Shown: positions 21,328 to 33,541 of the stretch, piece after piece | How positions within the stretch are numbered: the first letter of the stretch is position 1 | Layout: each line of letters opens with the position of its first letter | Assembly: GCA_019828595.1 (NCBI GenBank) | Contig: JAHQRK010000001.1 | Span: forward strand, 3,968,001 to 4,032,000 | Direction: 5' to 3' | Length of the DNA: 64,000 nt | Source of the DNA: Aphanomyces cochlioides | Taxonomy: Eukaryota; Oomycota; Saprolegniomycetes; Saprolegniales; Verrucalvaceae | Position numbers and translations under genes: made by a program | The notes under the pieces: generated by a model | The model's database searches: none | What the model saw: only the letters and a program-made list of their open reading frames with translations | What the model was told of the DNA's origin: nothing

Positions 21328-21924
21328 ATGTCGGACATCCTCAACTCGATCGTGGCGGCGCACTCCAAGACGCCTGGGAATCAATGGGAATACTTTGAAT
21401 TCGGTGTCAAGCTGGCGTTGGCTCGATGGACGGCGCTGCGTATGGCGATGGAAGGTGAATGGGGCGGTGGCGACATGCGTCGAAAGTATGAAATTCTTCT
21501 CGAAGATGTCTTGAGCTGGTTCAAGTACCAAAAGACGGTCGACTTTGACGACTTGGCGGCAGGCATTGAAGAGTACATTGAGAGTGAATTTGCACTCGTT
21601 TGTGAAGACGGCAGTGTCGACGAAGTCGCCAAGATTCTTGTCGCATGTGCGAACGAATGCAAAGCAGGTGACTTTTCCCGCGTGCGTTCGTTGGAAGAAC
21701 AATTCCAGACGTCGACGTTCGCCATCGATTTGAAGAAAGCCAAGTATCGTGAAGAACAGGAAATGATTCGACGAGCCGCTGCGCAAGACGAAAACCAAGA
21801 CATGGACGTGGTTGAGGAACCTCTCATTGACGAAGATGGCTTTCAGACTGTCCGCAGATCGAATCGCAAGAAAGCCCAGCCGAAATTCTTTGACCCTCAA
21901 GCTGAGTTTCCTGGCGCCCAGTAA
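21328..21924 (+). CDS. TSR2: pre-rRNA processing protein TSR2
   Basis: The gene is intronless and encodes 198 residues. The N-terminal half carries the conserved GEWGGGD (WGG) segment of TSR2. The C-terminus has an acidic stretch followed by DEDGFQTV and a basic RRSNRKK patch, as in the family. TSR2 is the chaperone that escorts ribosomal protein eS26 and supports 20S pre-rRNA cleavage. The ATG at 21328 is chosen because upstream in-frame codons are non-ATG. Inverted CCAAT boxes lie within 60 bp upstream. Confidence 0.9.
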   Translation: MSDILNSIVAAHSKTPGNQWEYFEFGVKLALARWTALRMAMEGEWGGGDMRRKYEILLEDVLSWFKYQKTVDFDDLAAGIEEYIESEFALVCEDGSVDEVAKILVACANECKAGDFSRVRSLEEQFQTSTFAIDLKKAKYREEQEMIRRAAAQDENQDMDVVEEPLIDEDGFQTVRRSNRKKAQPKFFDPQAEFPGAQ

Positions 21925-22174
21925 ATATCTCGCTCCTTAATTTACGTCTTCCATCTACTCGTGCATTTCTCATCTTCAGCTTTACCCGTCAGCACTTCCA
22001 GCTTGTCCTCCTCATCAGTCGAGACTTCATGGACATCAATGTATTGAAATGTACGCTGATGATGTACGATATATTTATCCGTACGTACGGTCGTACATTG
22101 TTGAATATCCCCATTTGGCTGGTGCAAACGATTCGCATCCATCCAGCCAAGGAACACTCGGCCACTTGACCAGC

Positions 22175-23122
22175 ATGTCGCTCGTCCGCGCTTTTCAATC
22201 GCTATGTGTGGGGGCCAAGCCTGCGACGATGATCGCTCGGCATTTCTCCGCCGCTGCTCCAGCGGTGCTCCCTGCTAACCTTCAATTGGCCCCTGAAAAA
22301 CCAGTCCGTGCTCCTCGCGTTGTGACTCGCGAGCCTGTTGTCTTTGACAAAGATGGAAACATTCAAGCCAAGATCTTGTCTTTCGCGGATGGCGCTGCTG
22401 TTGGATCGCTTACGCTCAGCCGCAGGTAACTCTTACTGCTGCAACTCCAAGTCATCTCCGTCGTAGTGTGTTTGGTGCTCCAGTGCGAAAGGACATTTTG
22501 CACCGTGTCGTCAAGTGGCAACTCGCCAACCGTCGCTCGGGCAACCACAAGACCAAGACTCGCTCGGAAGTGAGCGGTTCGACCAAGAAAATGTGGAAGC
22601 AAAAGGGCAGTGGTCGTGCTCGTGTCGGCAACAGACGGTATAGATTAGTCTGACGTACACTTCATTGACGATGTTTATCCAGTCCTCCTCAATGGCGAGG
22701 CGGTTACCGCGCCCACGGTCCAGTCGTGCGAGACCATTCGTACAGCTTGCCCAAGAAAGTCCGCGCCATGGGCTTGCGTGTGGCATTGTCGACCAAGTTG
22801 GCCGAAGGCAAGCTTGCCATTGTCAAGGACTTGGACGTCGAAGTAATCTACGAGATGGTAGATGAGGGTTTTGATCCATGGGTTGTAGGAAGACAAGACC
22901 AAGCCCATGAAGTCGTTGCTCGAAACCAAGGGCTGGGACCACGCCCTCTTCATCGATGGCGATGAAACGAGCCGCAACTTTGTCTTGTCGACGCGCAACT
23001 TGCCCAATGTCGATGTCATCCGCCAGAAAAACATCAACGTCTACGCTATTTTGCACAAGGACGTCTTGGTCGTCTCGGAGAAGACCGTCAAGTATTTGGA
23101 AGAAAGGCTGGCTGTCGAATAG
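22175..23122 (+). CDS. MRPL4: mitochondrial ribosomal protein uL4 (bL4m)
   Basis: Four exons (22175-22425, 22467-22637, 22683-22842, 22889-23122), joined across introns of 41-46 nt, give 271 residues in one frame. The first about 40 residues are Arg/Ala/Ser-rich with ARHFSAA, a likely mitochondrial targeting peptide. The L4 core includes [17 protein letters not shown], followed by PPQWRGG and the [12 protein letters not shown] segment, which line the peptide exit tunnel in ribosomes. The C-terminal DHALFIDGD and [12 protein letters not shown] segments are typical of L4. The protein is expected in the large subunit of the mitochondrial ribosome. Confidence 0.92.
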
Positions 23123-23669
23123 ATATAGAACACAACGGCTTTGTACACCATTGAATAGATATGCTGCAGTCTATGCAACACACCTGGTTATCTTCTCCGA
23201 AAAGATCTGAAGTCAAGAGCTCAGGAACTTGTCGATTTTCATGTGAGCTCGTTCGTCGAGATAGTTGAAGCCACTCTATCTCGTTCTCAAAGCACGCGTA
23301 AGACAGGGACATCGCAGTTTCTTCTGTTCTCCTATATTTCTTTTACCTTCAACTTGCATTTCTCGTTGAGCACCGTCAGGAGCCGTAGAGCATTTTGAAT
23401 TCGTTCTGCTGACGTCGTCTGTCGCCACGTTGCACTCGTTTTCCACCATTTTCAGCTCAAATCCCACGCAAGACTGGATCTTTGACTCTTCGTTCATTTC
23501 TTCGTAGTTTCTTAGTAGTCCAGGCCGTCAATGCGTGCTTCTTCACGTCGATTGCCGTCGTGGAGCCAGTCGGTCGGGCATTTGTGGTTGGGATCTTCAT
23601 TTGTTGTTTGAAAAGCATTGTCCGGATAATATACGGATAAATTATAAACCAATCCAGTTTGACAAGCTG
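23123..23669. other. intergenic, promoter of the SPICE1-like gene at its right end
   Basis: No gene is recognised. The paired TCCGGATAATATACGGATAA motif at 23621-23640 is 30-49 bp before the next start codon. Confidence 0.45.
23621..23640. promoter_or_regulatory. TCCGGATA motif pair upstream of the coiled-coil gene
   Basis: Two motif copies lie 30-49 bp upstream of the ATG at 23670, the shortest spacing seen among the motif-bearing genes. Confidence 0.5.
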
Positions 23670-24844
23670 ATGCAAGGACGAAAGCAGGCGAGGAAGTTGC
23701 CGCCGCGTCCATCCACGGTCCAAACTAAGCCGAAACCACGGCCAGAGTGGAATGAATACCTCACGGACACTTCTACCTATCAGCTGAGCCGGGACCAGAA
23801 GCTCCAGAAACGAATTCAAATGCTCACCAAGATCCCGACGGACATTCCACGGAACCGGACGTCTGCCTTGACGACGAGATCTCCCCGCGAACGTGCGCCA
23901 CTTCCAGCAAGAACAACAGTGCCAACGACACTTGTTTCTCCACGACCGACAAAGGTGCAAAGGCAACCAGTAGCAGTCGGTTCTACCTCGCGAGTCAATT
24001 TCGATGATGAATTGCGTGCTGTCGACGCTCAAAAGCCGACTGTGCTGTCAGCGACGACGAAGACAGAGGAGAAACAACAGCGAAAGCTTCAGACTGAACT
24101 CGATCGCATGGACGAAATGCTTCAATCACTTGAACTCCAGGCAGATCAATTCAGCGGTGCGGAAGACAACGATGGCGAAGAGAACAATCAGCAGGATCTG
24201 ACCGATACGACACATAATGCAAGTACAGTCGTGCCAGACTTTGCCGTTCCCAACATTGAACCTCCTCGACCTCCAGTTGACCATGATCTACTCGATCTCC
24301 TGCATGAGGTACAATCCGCTCCCTTTGGAGTATAAATACTTGTCAGATGCATGGAGGGCTGATGGCCGAACGACGCATGAGAGAAGCGCAAGACACTGCG
24401 ATGAAACAACTCCGCCAGGTTTGCTCGCCTTTCTGGCTTCCCGTACACTGAACGCGTCATTAGACCCTGGAAGAAGTCGTTCAGTCCCACTCGAGTCTGC
24501 GTGAGGACTTCAAACGTGCCGTGAAACACATCGTCAAGCTCAAGACAGTCGTAACCACGCTTTCCCAAACTGTCGAACGTCTCGAGGGAGCGGCGCCAGC
24601 ACCGTCGTCGAATCAACCTCCAGCAGAACCTGTGCAACAGCGTCATGATGCATTCCTGAAAGTGTCTCCAGTTGTCGAGAGAGGGGTCCTTCCACATGAA
24701 GAAAGAGAAGACAGGAGAAGCAATCAGCAGGAAATACCCATCATCGATGTCGTCGCGGACCCCGAAAATTTCCAGGTGCCACCGCGATTTCATTCCAGGA
24801 TCAGCGTGCCTCGCAAGCCAGTTGACAACAACTCCAGGGTATAA
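23670..24844 (+). CDS. coiled-coil protein resembling spindle/centriole-associated SPICE1
   Basis: Three exons (23670-24308, 24347-24418, 24464-24844) are all in frame across 38-nt and 45-nt introns and give 363 residues. The N-terminal RPEWNEYLTDTSTYQLS segment resembles the EW..xLTDL motif near the start of SPICE1 homologues, which work in centriole duplication and spindle assembly. The middle is Pro/Arg/Thr-rich, then a helix-forming stretch (about 145-175) and a second coiled coil in exon 3 are predicted from heptad-like Leu spacing. The homology rests on one short segment, so function is tentative. The gene model is well supported by frame continuity. Confidence 0.6.
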
Positions 24845-25014
24845 AGATCTCTCGAAGCGCTTTACTCTCGATTCCATCATCCTAGACGCGCCGCCAGCAA
24901 GGATTGCCACCAAACGATTCAATGTCAATCCGAAATCCAGCTTTGTACACAGGCAAACGTCAGCTATCATAACTTTCCATGGACGTTTCTCTCTATTTCT
25001 TGCACTTAGACCGT

Positions 25015-25626
25015 CTACTCTTCCTTGGCCTTGAGGCCCTTCTTCACGAGCAAGTCCTTGACATACTACAAAGCAGCAACATCAGCAATCCACGATCGAC
25101 ATACACATTCAACATACCGCCACAGAAGGCAACTTTTGCGTTTCCATCTTGGAGAAAATGAGCACCTCTATGCAGCCAAAGCATCAGACAAGTCGGGAAA
25201 AATCGGCAACGCACCGTTGAGGTAGATCTCGAAGGCTCCACTGCGCGCGGCATATTGCATCAACGGTGTGATGAAGACAATCGGGATCATGAGGAACATT
25301 TGATAGTCCTTGATGAATTGCGACACCGTCGGGTCGAGCGAGTAGTTGAAATAGTTGGTCAGGATGGTTTCACCAAAGAAGAGAGACGTCGACAACGCTG
25401 CTTGGACGATAAAGATGACGAACGCAAGGAGCATTCCTCTGGCAGTAGGAGGAGCCTTTTGCCCAAAGCAGCGAAGCTCAGGAAAGATTTTCTTGAGGTT
25501 GTTGGCCATGTGGCTGTAATGATTCAGGTACTGCTCTTTGTCATATTCGATGCGCACAGATGGGCCTTCAACGGCCTTCTTTGTCGTGGGGGCGGCGGCA
25601 TTCTTGGCTTTCTTCTTCGTGGACAT
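25015..25626 (-). CDS. selenoprotein-T-like protein lacking the redox motif, copy 1
   Basis: The exons on the minus strand are 25215-25626, 25118-25167 and 25015-25065, giving 170 residues. A basic N-terminus is followed by IEYDKEQY. The matching place in selenoprotein T holds the CxxU/CxxC redox motif, but no Cys is present here. One or two membrane helices follow, then the hallmark SGAFEIYLNG segment and a short C-terminal helix. Selenoprotein T is an ER-membrane thioredoxin-fold oxidoreductase. Losing the motif implies a non-redox role. The 50-nt middle exon and the intron phases match those of the two relatives at 41523 and 42477. A TATCCGGATA pair lies 42-64 bp upstream. Confidence 0.75.
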
Positions 25627-26538
25627 CCCTCTTGCGTGTCAAAATCTGGTCTGACTGTGTAATGCATCATCCGGATAAAAATCCGGTTAAAGTTTTGACA
25701 ATGGGAATATTAAGTTTGACAGGTTGATCTCTCATGATAAAGTTTGCCGTCTACACCACGGCCTAGCGGTGGAGCTCGCTTGCGTCTTTCGAGTGAACTG
25801 ACGTCAGTACTACGCTTTCGTTTGCCCCTATTGGTGTACAGTTCTCAAGTGGACTGCAGAAGATCAGCCGTGTATCTACATTTTTCATTCGTGTGAGCAT
25901 GATGTGAAATATCCCTACTACACACTTTTGTGATCGCTCGGCGAGATGAAATGATCTGCTCGTTCAGAGCAATCATAACAAGCTGAGTGTAATACTGTCT
26001 TGCTTGTCATGCGTTTATGCTCTGACGGTGCGTCGAATCTGTTGGATCCAATCTGGCACTCTGCTAGATTGTCCGCTGACGGCCTTCCTCATGATACGGA
26101 TAATTATCCGGAATCACTAAATCTTGACATGAATACACTAAAGAAGTTTTTACCACAGCGCTATGTATGCATCCACGAGTTGTGTGATGGCAAATCTCTG
26201 AATCGTGAATTGATTTTACTCAGGCGGTTGCTGTGCTCGTGATCAAGTTGACAAGACATGACTGACACAAGGTGGAATGAAGAGTGTCCATGGTAGCTAC
26301 TATCAAAATTTATTTTTCCATAATTTTAATATTATTGAATTTTAGAGTTCCTATATTATTGATTGTCATTTTCTCTATAAATTGATCTCGGCTTATATTG
26401 AAGTGGTGGACCTCTATAATTTAATACAATTTCTTTTAAATTCGTGAGACTTCTCAAACGAACAACGTGTCAGCTACACTCTGACTTGCGACAACCTGTC
26501 CAACCGACGACGCATTCTCAATCCTTCCGCTTCTTAGG
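25627..26538. other. intergenic, no gene recognised
   Basis: Contains the CCGGATA pair at 25668-25688 for the gene to the left, and an orphan pair (GATACGGATAATTATCCGGA, 26094-26113) followed by a 37-codon frame at 26129 of doubtful reality. The stretch 26300-26440 is AT-rich. Confidence 0.45.
25668..25688. promoter_or_regulatory. CCGGATA motif pair upstream of SelT-like copy 1
   Basis: CATCCGGATAAAAATCCGGTTAA lies 42-64 bp upstream of the ATG at 25626 on the minus strand. Confidence 0.5.
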
Positions 26539-28160
26539 ATGGTCTGGCGCACGCTCCACGCTCTCCACCACGCCGTAGCGGCTGTGAGACCGTCCTTGGT
26601 GTACAAGGCAACGCCAGACAACGAGGCGATCATCGACCAATGCCCAGCTCTCGGTTTCCTGCAGGTGTAACTCAATCTTCTCATCGTTGTCTGTAGATGG
26701 ACATTTCCACCCAACTTGGTTCCTCTTCAATGGGTACGCTTGACGCCTCGTCAGTGGATTTCTCACGTCTTGTGCTTCGTAGACATCTCCAAACGGTCCG
26801 TGTTGGCCGTGGAGGTCGCGCGCCGTCTGTGTCGTACAAGCGTCAACTTGTGCGCATGTCGAATGGAGGAACTGTCTCCATCGATTGGGCGATTCCTCCT
26901 GGCTGCACCGATCTGGGATACGAGCATGACCATCCCACGATTGTACGAGTCCATCTTCCTCCATGTTTCTATTCTCTCTCCGTAGATTATGTTGCATGGA
27001 CTAGCTGGCGACAGTCAGAATGTAAGTTTGGCGCGCTCTTTTTCAACGTGTGGTCACAATCGAGTCTTAGAACTATATCCGAAGCGCCGCGACAAAGCTC
27101 CTCCGAGATGGCTGGCGAGTCGTTGTCATGAACGCTCGAGGCTGTGGCAACACACCGGTAACCAGTCCTCAAGTACGATTGTCATTCCTTCATCCGTGCT
27201 CATTCTTCGATACAGTTCCTGTCGGCGTCATTCACCGAGGATATCCGTGAAGTCGTGGCTCTTCTCCGCAAAGACTACGTCCCAACGGCGCCACTAGTCG
27301 GCGTTGGTTTCTCCATGGGCTCCAACGTTCTTGTGAAATTCGTCGGCGAAGAAGGAGCTTCCTGTCTCCTCACGGCGGCTGTCTCGATCGGCAATGTCTT
27401 TGACCTGAACAACAACTTGAAGCACATGAATACCTTCTTCTACTACTATCTGTACAACATTTCGATCTCCAAGACGATCATCCGCTTGTTCTTCCAAAAG
27501 GTATGCGCTTCCTCTCGTTGGCTTCACATGCTTTGACGGCGATGATCGCAGTCGGATGCCCACAAGCAATTCGAGAACGAGCCTGGCATTGACATTGACC
27601 ACGTCCGAGCTGCCAAGACGGCATGGCAGTTCGATGATCGCTTGTCTCGACGCGTCTTGGGGTATGCGTCAGTCGAAGAGTATTACCGCGATGCATCATC
27701 AAGATATTGTACAGTCATTGTATCCTTGGCCAAGGTTGACCTCGTCGTAGATATCCCAAGGGTGCGCATTCCACTGCTCTGCCTCTCGGCGCTCGACGAT
27801 CCAGTATGCACGCATACATCGATTCCATACCGAGAATGCGCTGACAACGAGCGGGTGATCCTCGCGACGACAGCTCGAGGAGGCCATCTCGGTTATTACT
27901 CAAGCGACAGCTTCTGGGCTCAGCCAGATATGTGGTCATCAACAGTTGCAGCTCAATACTGCAAGGCAATTGTGGTGGATCAAGTGTGGCGCGATCGACT
28001 GCAAGCTTTTGCCACAACGAGCGAGCCATCGTCGACTGAAGACGTCAACAAGGAACGCCGCTTTCTCTTTGATCTGCGCATTATGCTGGCTTGCTTCATG
28101 CTCTACGTCGCCACGATCTTTGCGGGCTTCAACGAGATCTCGCTGACGATTCCAGTCTAG
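26539..28160 (+). CDS. alpha/beta hydrolase, ABHD1/ABHD3 (EMB8/YheT-like) family
   Basis: Eight exons give 433 residues: 26539-26653, 26697-26733, 26783-26942, 26986-27021, 27071-27172, 27216-27500, 27552-27708 and 27751-28160. The family landmarks fall in order: a FLFNGHLQT segment, MSNGGTVSIDW, the oxyanion strand LHGLAGDSQN, VVMNARGCG, the nucleophile elbow GFSMGSN, a DDP acid and a GGHLGY histidine, so the Ser-Asp-His triad is complete. A hydrophobic C-terminal helix (LACFMLYVATIFAGF) suggests membrane attachment. Relatives hydrolyse lipids or phospholipids. The substrate here is unknown. The seventh intron is 42 nt and stop-free, so its retention would keep the frame. Confidence 0.88.
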
Positions 28161-28307
28161 TGCCCACCGCCACCAACGATTGATCTTCTAACTTCATTTA
28201 ATTAAGGCTACGACGACGATGATGACGACGACGCGCAATGCAGCGATCATCTTGAAGGCCACGAAGGATGCTGCTTGGCGATCGTGGTGAAGACGCTTCT
28301 CTTTGCG

Positions 28308-31300
28308 CTACGGGGAGACAATTTGGATGAAAGGAACGTCGACGTCATGGCCTGGCATTGTCATGACGAGCTTGGATGACGCTCTTCCTCTTGGTTCATC
28401 TCGAGACACATCCTCGGGTGCGCCATCTCCTGCTATGTCGACAGGAAAGCCGCGCCATTCGTAGCCGCGAGTCAAAGCTTCCCCTTTCATGACGACGGAA
28501 TTGCACGCGAGCGCCGTGTCGTCCTGCATACTGGACTCGGGGAGGAGAATGGAACGCATGCGCAGGGTGAGCGATTGCCGATGCGAACATGGCCAAGTTT
28601 CATCACGCGGTCTTCAAAGAGATGCGTCTGCGCGAATCCCCGCTGGTTGAACGCACAGTCGTCGCCGACGTGAATGCAGTCAAACTCTGGAATGTCCACG
28701 TAGCACCGTCGGCCGATCTTGGCGCCGTAGAGGCGGTAAATCATCGGCAAGAACGGCGTCCCGACGAACGGCAGCAGCCCGACGGACGTCAAGTGTTCAA
28801 GTACGCTCGTGATGAACTCACTCTGCAACGGACCACTCGACTGGTTGATATTGTCCGACAAAGAGCCACTTGAAGAGCGCCGGGACCGCAATCGTGGGGA
28901 CGACAAAGCACAAGTAGTAGACGGGGGAGAGCGCGATCAAGTTGCCCACCGTCGCGGCAATGTCCAAGTGGACGTCGTCGTGGTACGTATGGGTGTGCAC
29001 GATCCACAGGAGACCAAACCAGATGCCCAAGCTGACGAGGAGCGGCACAAAGACGATGCGAATGCCTTCGATGACGAGCCGCGTGCAGTAGAGCGTCCAC
29101 GACGGGTAAAAGAACAGCGACGTGTCGTATGCGTCCGTGACATTGCGCCGCGTGGGCATCAAGATGGCCGGGAGACCAAAGCAGCTCTCGCCTTCTTGGA
29201 GCGGCGTTTTCTCGGGCGGCGTGGAAATGACCCCGACGAGTGTGTTGGACGCCAACGTCGTTCCTTGCGGGATCAAGCTGCCATTCCCGACGAAGGATCG
29301 CCTGCCCATCGTCGTCTGCTGGAGCGTCAGCGTGTACCCTCGGATGTGATCGTCGCCGAGCAAGACCCAGTCGGCGACAAAGCATTCGTCGCCGAGTTGG
29401 AGGAGGTCCAAGACGACATGGTTGGCCGTCGAGACTTCGGAGCGCGCGCCGATCTTTGCGCCCAGGACGCGCAGGAATGGCACGACATACAACGTCGCAT
29501 AGACGGTGTGGAGCGTCCGCAGCGAGATTTGCATCATGCCGTCAAAGAGCCACTTGCGGAGAAAGAAGAAGGAGCACGTCGAGTACACTCCAGGACGAAC
29601 TTTGCCCAGGACGATGTACTTGGTCGCGATGAGGAGGACCGCGACCGCCACGACGTAGAACGCGCCGGATGCAAACGCAAACGGAAGCGCGTTCGAGACC
29701 GGCGCCGCGTCCGACGCGATCGACCGCGTCCAGATCGCCATGGGAATCATCGGGATCAAGTGAAAGAGCGGCATGAACCACACGACGATGAACCCTTGGG
29801 AGAGAAACATGACGAAGAGACGGCACGACGACGGCGGCGACGACAACTTGCATGAACTTGCCGAAAAGTCGCGGGACTCCCTGCCCAGACTTGACACGCC
29901 GGGACGGTCACACCCTCATGCAGCCCACTCATGCTCATGACTTCCGCGCCTTCTTGGACATGCACATCGCCTTCCAATGTGACGCTCGTGCCGATGAACG
30001 CGTGGCGGTCGATCGAAATGCGCCGCAGTTTGAGCAGTCCTTGGTCGACGACATCACAGGCAAGGAGAACTTCCCGACCGATGGAAACGCCGTCGCCGAT
30101 CGTGATCAAATCCAAGCACGGCGTCGCGACGATGGCGCCGACGTGGACGTGGTTGCCTACCTTGGCGCCGAGGAGCTGCAGCCACAAGACCATGAGATAC
30201 GAGTCGGCCCATAGCGTCTTGTCCACGAGTTCATTCAGCCGCGTGACGAACCACCAGCGGAGGTAGAACCATCCAAAGACGGGATGATCGCCAGGCTGCA
30301 CTCTTCCAAGCAGAAGCCACTTGCAGACGGCGGCGATCGCGGCGGCGTAGAGCGGCCCAACGACGAACATGGCATATGTCGCGACCAGCGAGTCGATCAG
30401 CGACGACGTCCGCGCGTAGACAATGTTGGACGCGACGAACGGCCCAAGAGTGAGCATGCCGTACAAGCCGAGGAGCACGACGAGGCAGAGCGCCTGAACG
30501 ACGCCGCACATGACGTACCGCATCGTCGAGACGGCGTGAAAAGGTCGTTCGCGACCGATGTTGTCCTCGACGCCGGTGGAAAACTTGAGCGCGAGGCGTT
30601 GCGGTATCCGCAGCGCGTGCACGTCGGCGAGACTGATGGACTGGAAGGGATTCACGGCAAAGTTGGCATGGCCGCGACGCAGATGCGACGACAAGGTCGC
30701 CGCCAAGAGAGAATGCGCGCCCAAGTCGTCAAAGATGTCCGACTCGGGGGTGATGGCCGCGCTTGCGTGCGGGAAGAGTTTGCAGAGAACGTCAAGGACA
30801 AAGTCCAAACTTGACTCGACGTTGCGCTGCGCCGCCGCCGCCGCCGTCTCCATGGCTTCCACAGCGCGCTTGGCTTTGGACATGGCGGTCAAACCCTTCT
30901 TGTCGATCTTTCCAGAGAGAAGGCGCGGCATGTCATGCTCTCCAAGCTGGACAAAGACGTCGGGGAGCATGTACGCCATCAGGACAGCGGCAAGTTGTTT
31001 CCGCAAGGCGCTCGTGTCCATGGCGAGACCTGGTTCCATGACGATGTACGCTTCGAGACGGTCGGGAAGCGAGTCATGGACGTCGCTGCCTTTGGCGAGG
31101 ATGACGGCGGCGGCCAGGACACCGCGCTGGGCGCTCAGCTTCTCTTCGATCTCGCCCAGCTCGATGCGGAAGCCGCGGTACTTGACTTGCGTGTCGATGC
31201 GACCGATGAAGACAATGTCGCCGTCGCCATTGAGCGAGACCAAGTCACCCGAGCGGTAGATCGTCTCGCCATGGCGCGTCGGATGGGGAACAAACTTGAT

Positions 31301-32596
31301 GCGCGTCAAGTCGGGGCGGCCGACGTAGCCTTGACCGACGCAAGGGCCGCCGATCGCGAGTTCTCCGACAATGCCAGGTTCAAGGGGCAATGGAATCACA
31401 TCGTCGGTGGTGCTCTCCGTCTCCTTGAGAATAAGAGCATGATAATATGGCAAAGGTTTCCCAATCGTGATGGGCTTGTCGGGGACAACAATGCTGTACG
31501 TCGCCGTCACGGTCGTCTCGCTCGGGCCGTACGTGTTGAAGAGCTCCAAGTTGGATCGACTGAGCCGCGCCACGAGCGCTGGAGGACACGCCTCGCCGCC
31601 CATGTTGATCAAGCGGACGCAGCTTGGCACGGCGCCTTCGCTGCAAACCATCGCCATGAGCGTCGGCACGGCCATGATGACCGTCACGCGGCGGGTTTCC
31701 CAAGCGTGGCAGAGATTTGCAATGTCCTGCCATTGCCCGCCGAGGGCAATCGCCAAGTGCGCGCCTTGAGCGAACGTACACCATGTTTCTTCGACCCACA
31801 TGTCAAATGCCGGCGAGAAACCATTCCACACGACGTCGCGCTCGGTCAACTTGAGCACGGATGACTCGGAGATGGCAAACGCGGCGGCAGCGCGATGGGA
31901 AATGGAGATGCCCTTGGGCGTTCCCGTCGTGCCGCTGGTGTAGATATAGTACGCAGGCGTGTCTGGCGATGGAGCGCGTAAGATGGGAAGTTCCGCCGCG
32001 GGCCTAGCGGCCTTCAATGTGGAGAAGAGGATACCCTTGCATGATGGAAGGTTCTGCAGCGCCTGGGATGCAATCGAGACGTGCGCGTCTTGGAGACAAA
32101 CGGCGCCGCGATCCGGCGGCGCATCGGGGTCGAATGGAAGCCACGTCGCACCTGCAAATGTCGTCGTCAAGATCGCCAGCGTCAAGTCGACGCTTTTGTT
32201 CAAGAGGATGCCAATGACGGACGGCTGCGGAGTGTCTTGGAGCGTCGCGGCCATGCGCTGGACGGCTGCTTGGAGTTGCGTGTATGTCAGCGTGTCTAAC
32301 GCCGTGGGGTCGGACGGGGGTCCCCGCGCGCAGGAGACGGCAATCGCGTGTGGGAATTTGTCCACCGTCGATTGAAAGAGATGGACGAGCGTCGGGGGAA
32401 CTAGTGTCGTCGGCGTCGGCGCTTTCGCCTCAAGGCAATAGGCCGCGCAGCTTGGATCCACCGTCTTGGAGTCAACGACAGCTATGGAAGCAATTGACAA
32501 GTGCGCGCTGAACTGATGCGTGGAGCAAGTCGTCCAAGCAGAAAAGAGCGCGCTGGACTCTTCCAAGGAGGTCGTCGATTCTGAAATGCGTCGCAT
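28308..32596 (-). CDS. NRPS-like enzyme, A-PCP-membrane/hexapeptide (Pls/PosA type), with frameshifts
   Basis: Exon 1 runs 32596-29848. A 53-nt intron (29795-29847) joins it to the frame ending near 28833. The adenylation domain has YTSGTTGTPKG (about 218-228), NTYGPSETT, YRSGDL, YRGFRIELGE and LSGKIDKKG. The carrier domain has DDLGAHSLLAA with the phosphopantetheine Ser near residue 628. Hydrophobic helices from about 690 and several left-handed hexapeptide-like blocks (LLGAKVG, LGAKIGARS, YGAKIGRRC) follow. This layout is that of Pls/PosA synthetases, which include epsilon-poly-L-lysine synthetase. No condensation or thioesterase domain is seen. Continuity of the C-terminus needs frame changes near 28832 and 28570, so the gene may be damaged or contain read errors. 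The last frame ends at 28308. Confidence 0.8.
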
Positions 32597-33541
32597 TCGC
32601 TGACTCGACCTGTGTTGCTCACAGGTGGCTAGGGAGTCCCACGGGCAAGGCGTTGTATGCTCCCTCGTCGTTGACTTTCCCTCAAGTCAGAGGAGACGTT
32701 GCATTCGAGCCAAGACGTGGCCGCTGCAAGGCCTCAGCAAAGTTGTATGGGGATTGATGCGTGGCCATGACGGCGCATGGGTTTGGTCGACGCTGCGTTG
32801 AAAGTTTTCAGGAGCGTAGGAGAATCGCACCTTGGCTTTGACAGACTTGATTCTTGGACCTTGATCGACCGAAGACGATGACGTGGATGGACAAAGACAC
32901 CCAGACGAATTCGGGAAATGCGCGCGCGACCGCACAATCCATCGTGACTTACGGGTGAGTCCTGGATTCTTTTCCGCATGCAAGACGACCGAACAGTCAT
33001 ACCGGAAGTCAAGAGCGACGCGAGTCGACGAGAGAGTCTCGCCTTCCGTGTTGAATCTAGAATGGATCCACGAGGGATGAGAAGTGAGAAGTGGAAGGAT
33101 GAGATGAAGCATGTTGAAGGGGTCACTTTGTGGAACAAGCCAGTGCAAGAGTGAGGAAAGAGAGGATTGTGAGGTGGAGACGCTTGGACCACCCGTGCTT
33201 GATCGAGATGTCGACATTCATGTCGAGGACCGAGACGGACTACCACGGTAGTCTTCCTCCATGAGTATACCTCCAACTCGTGAGAGGTTGCTCTTCGACA
33301 CGCCGACGAGAACGACCCTGCAATCGCTCCATGCTGCTTGAAAGGAGCCGCCCGTGACGTGTACCAAGCGCGAGGTCGACGAATACACGACCCTCCTTCG
33401 CGGCATGACAAGGTACGCTGTCAAGGTTGCGGCAAGGACGCGATGAAGACATGATCTCCGTGAGGTTAAGTGGATGGACAACGACTTGATTAACGGATAT
33501 TTTGGCTGATGGGCAGCTAATTAAGTTAGGACACGGCGCTC
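32597..33541. other. intergenic or unrecognised gene
   Basis: Several minus-strand frames of 87-225 codons overlap here and one splice-like site (CACCCGTAAGTC near 32955) is present, but no assembled frame resembles a known protein. I make no gene call. Confidence 0.35.

Noticed and set aside
25015..25626. Signal peptidase subunit SPC2/SPC25 as an identity for the three SelT-like genes
   Set aside because: The GAFEIYLNG block, single membrane region and short C-terminal helix fit selenoprotein T better than SPC25.
28809..31864. Plus-strand frames of 176-348 codons across the NRPS-like gene
   Set aside because: They are GC-rich shadows of the minus-strand coding frame, Arg/Asp-rich and without domains.
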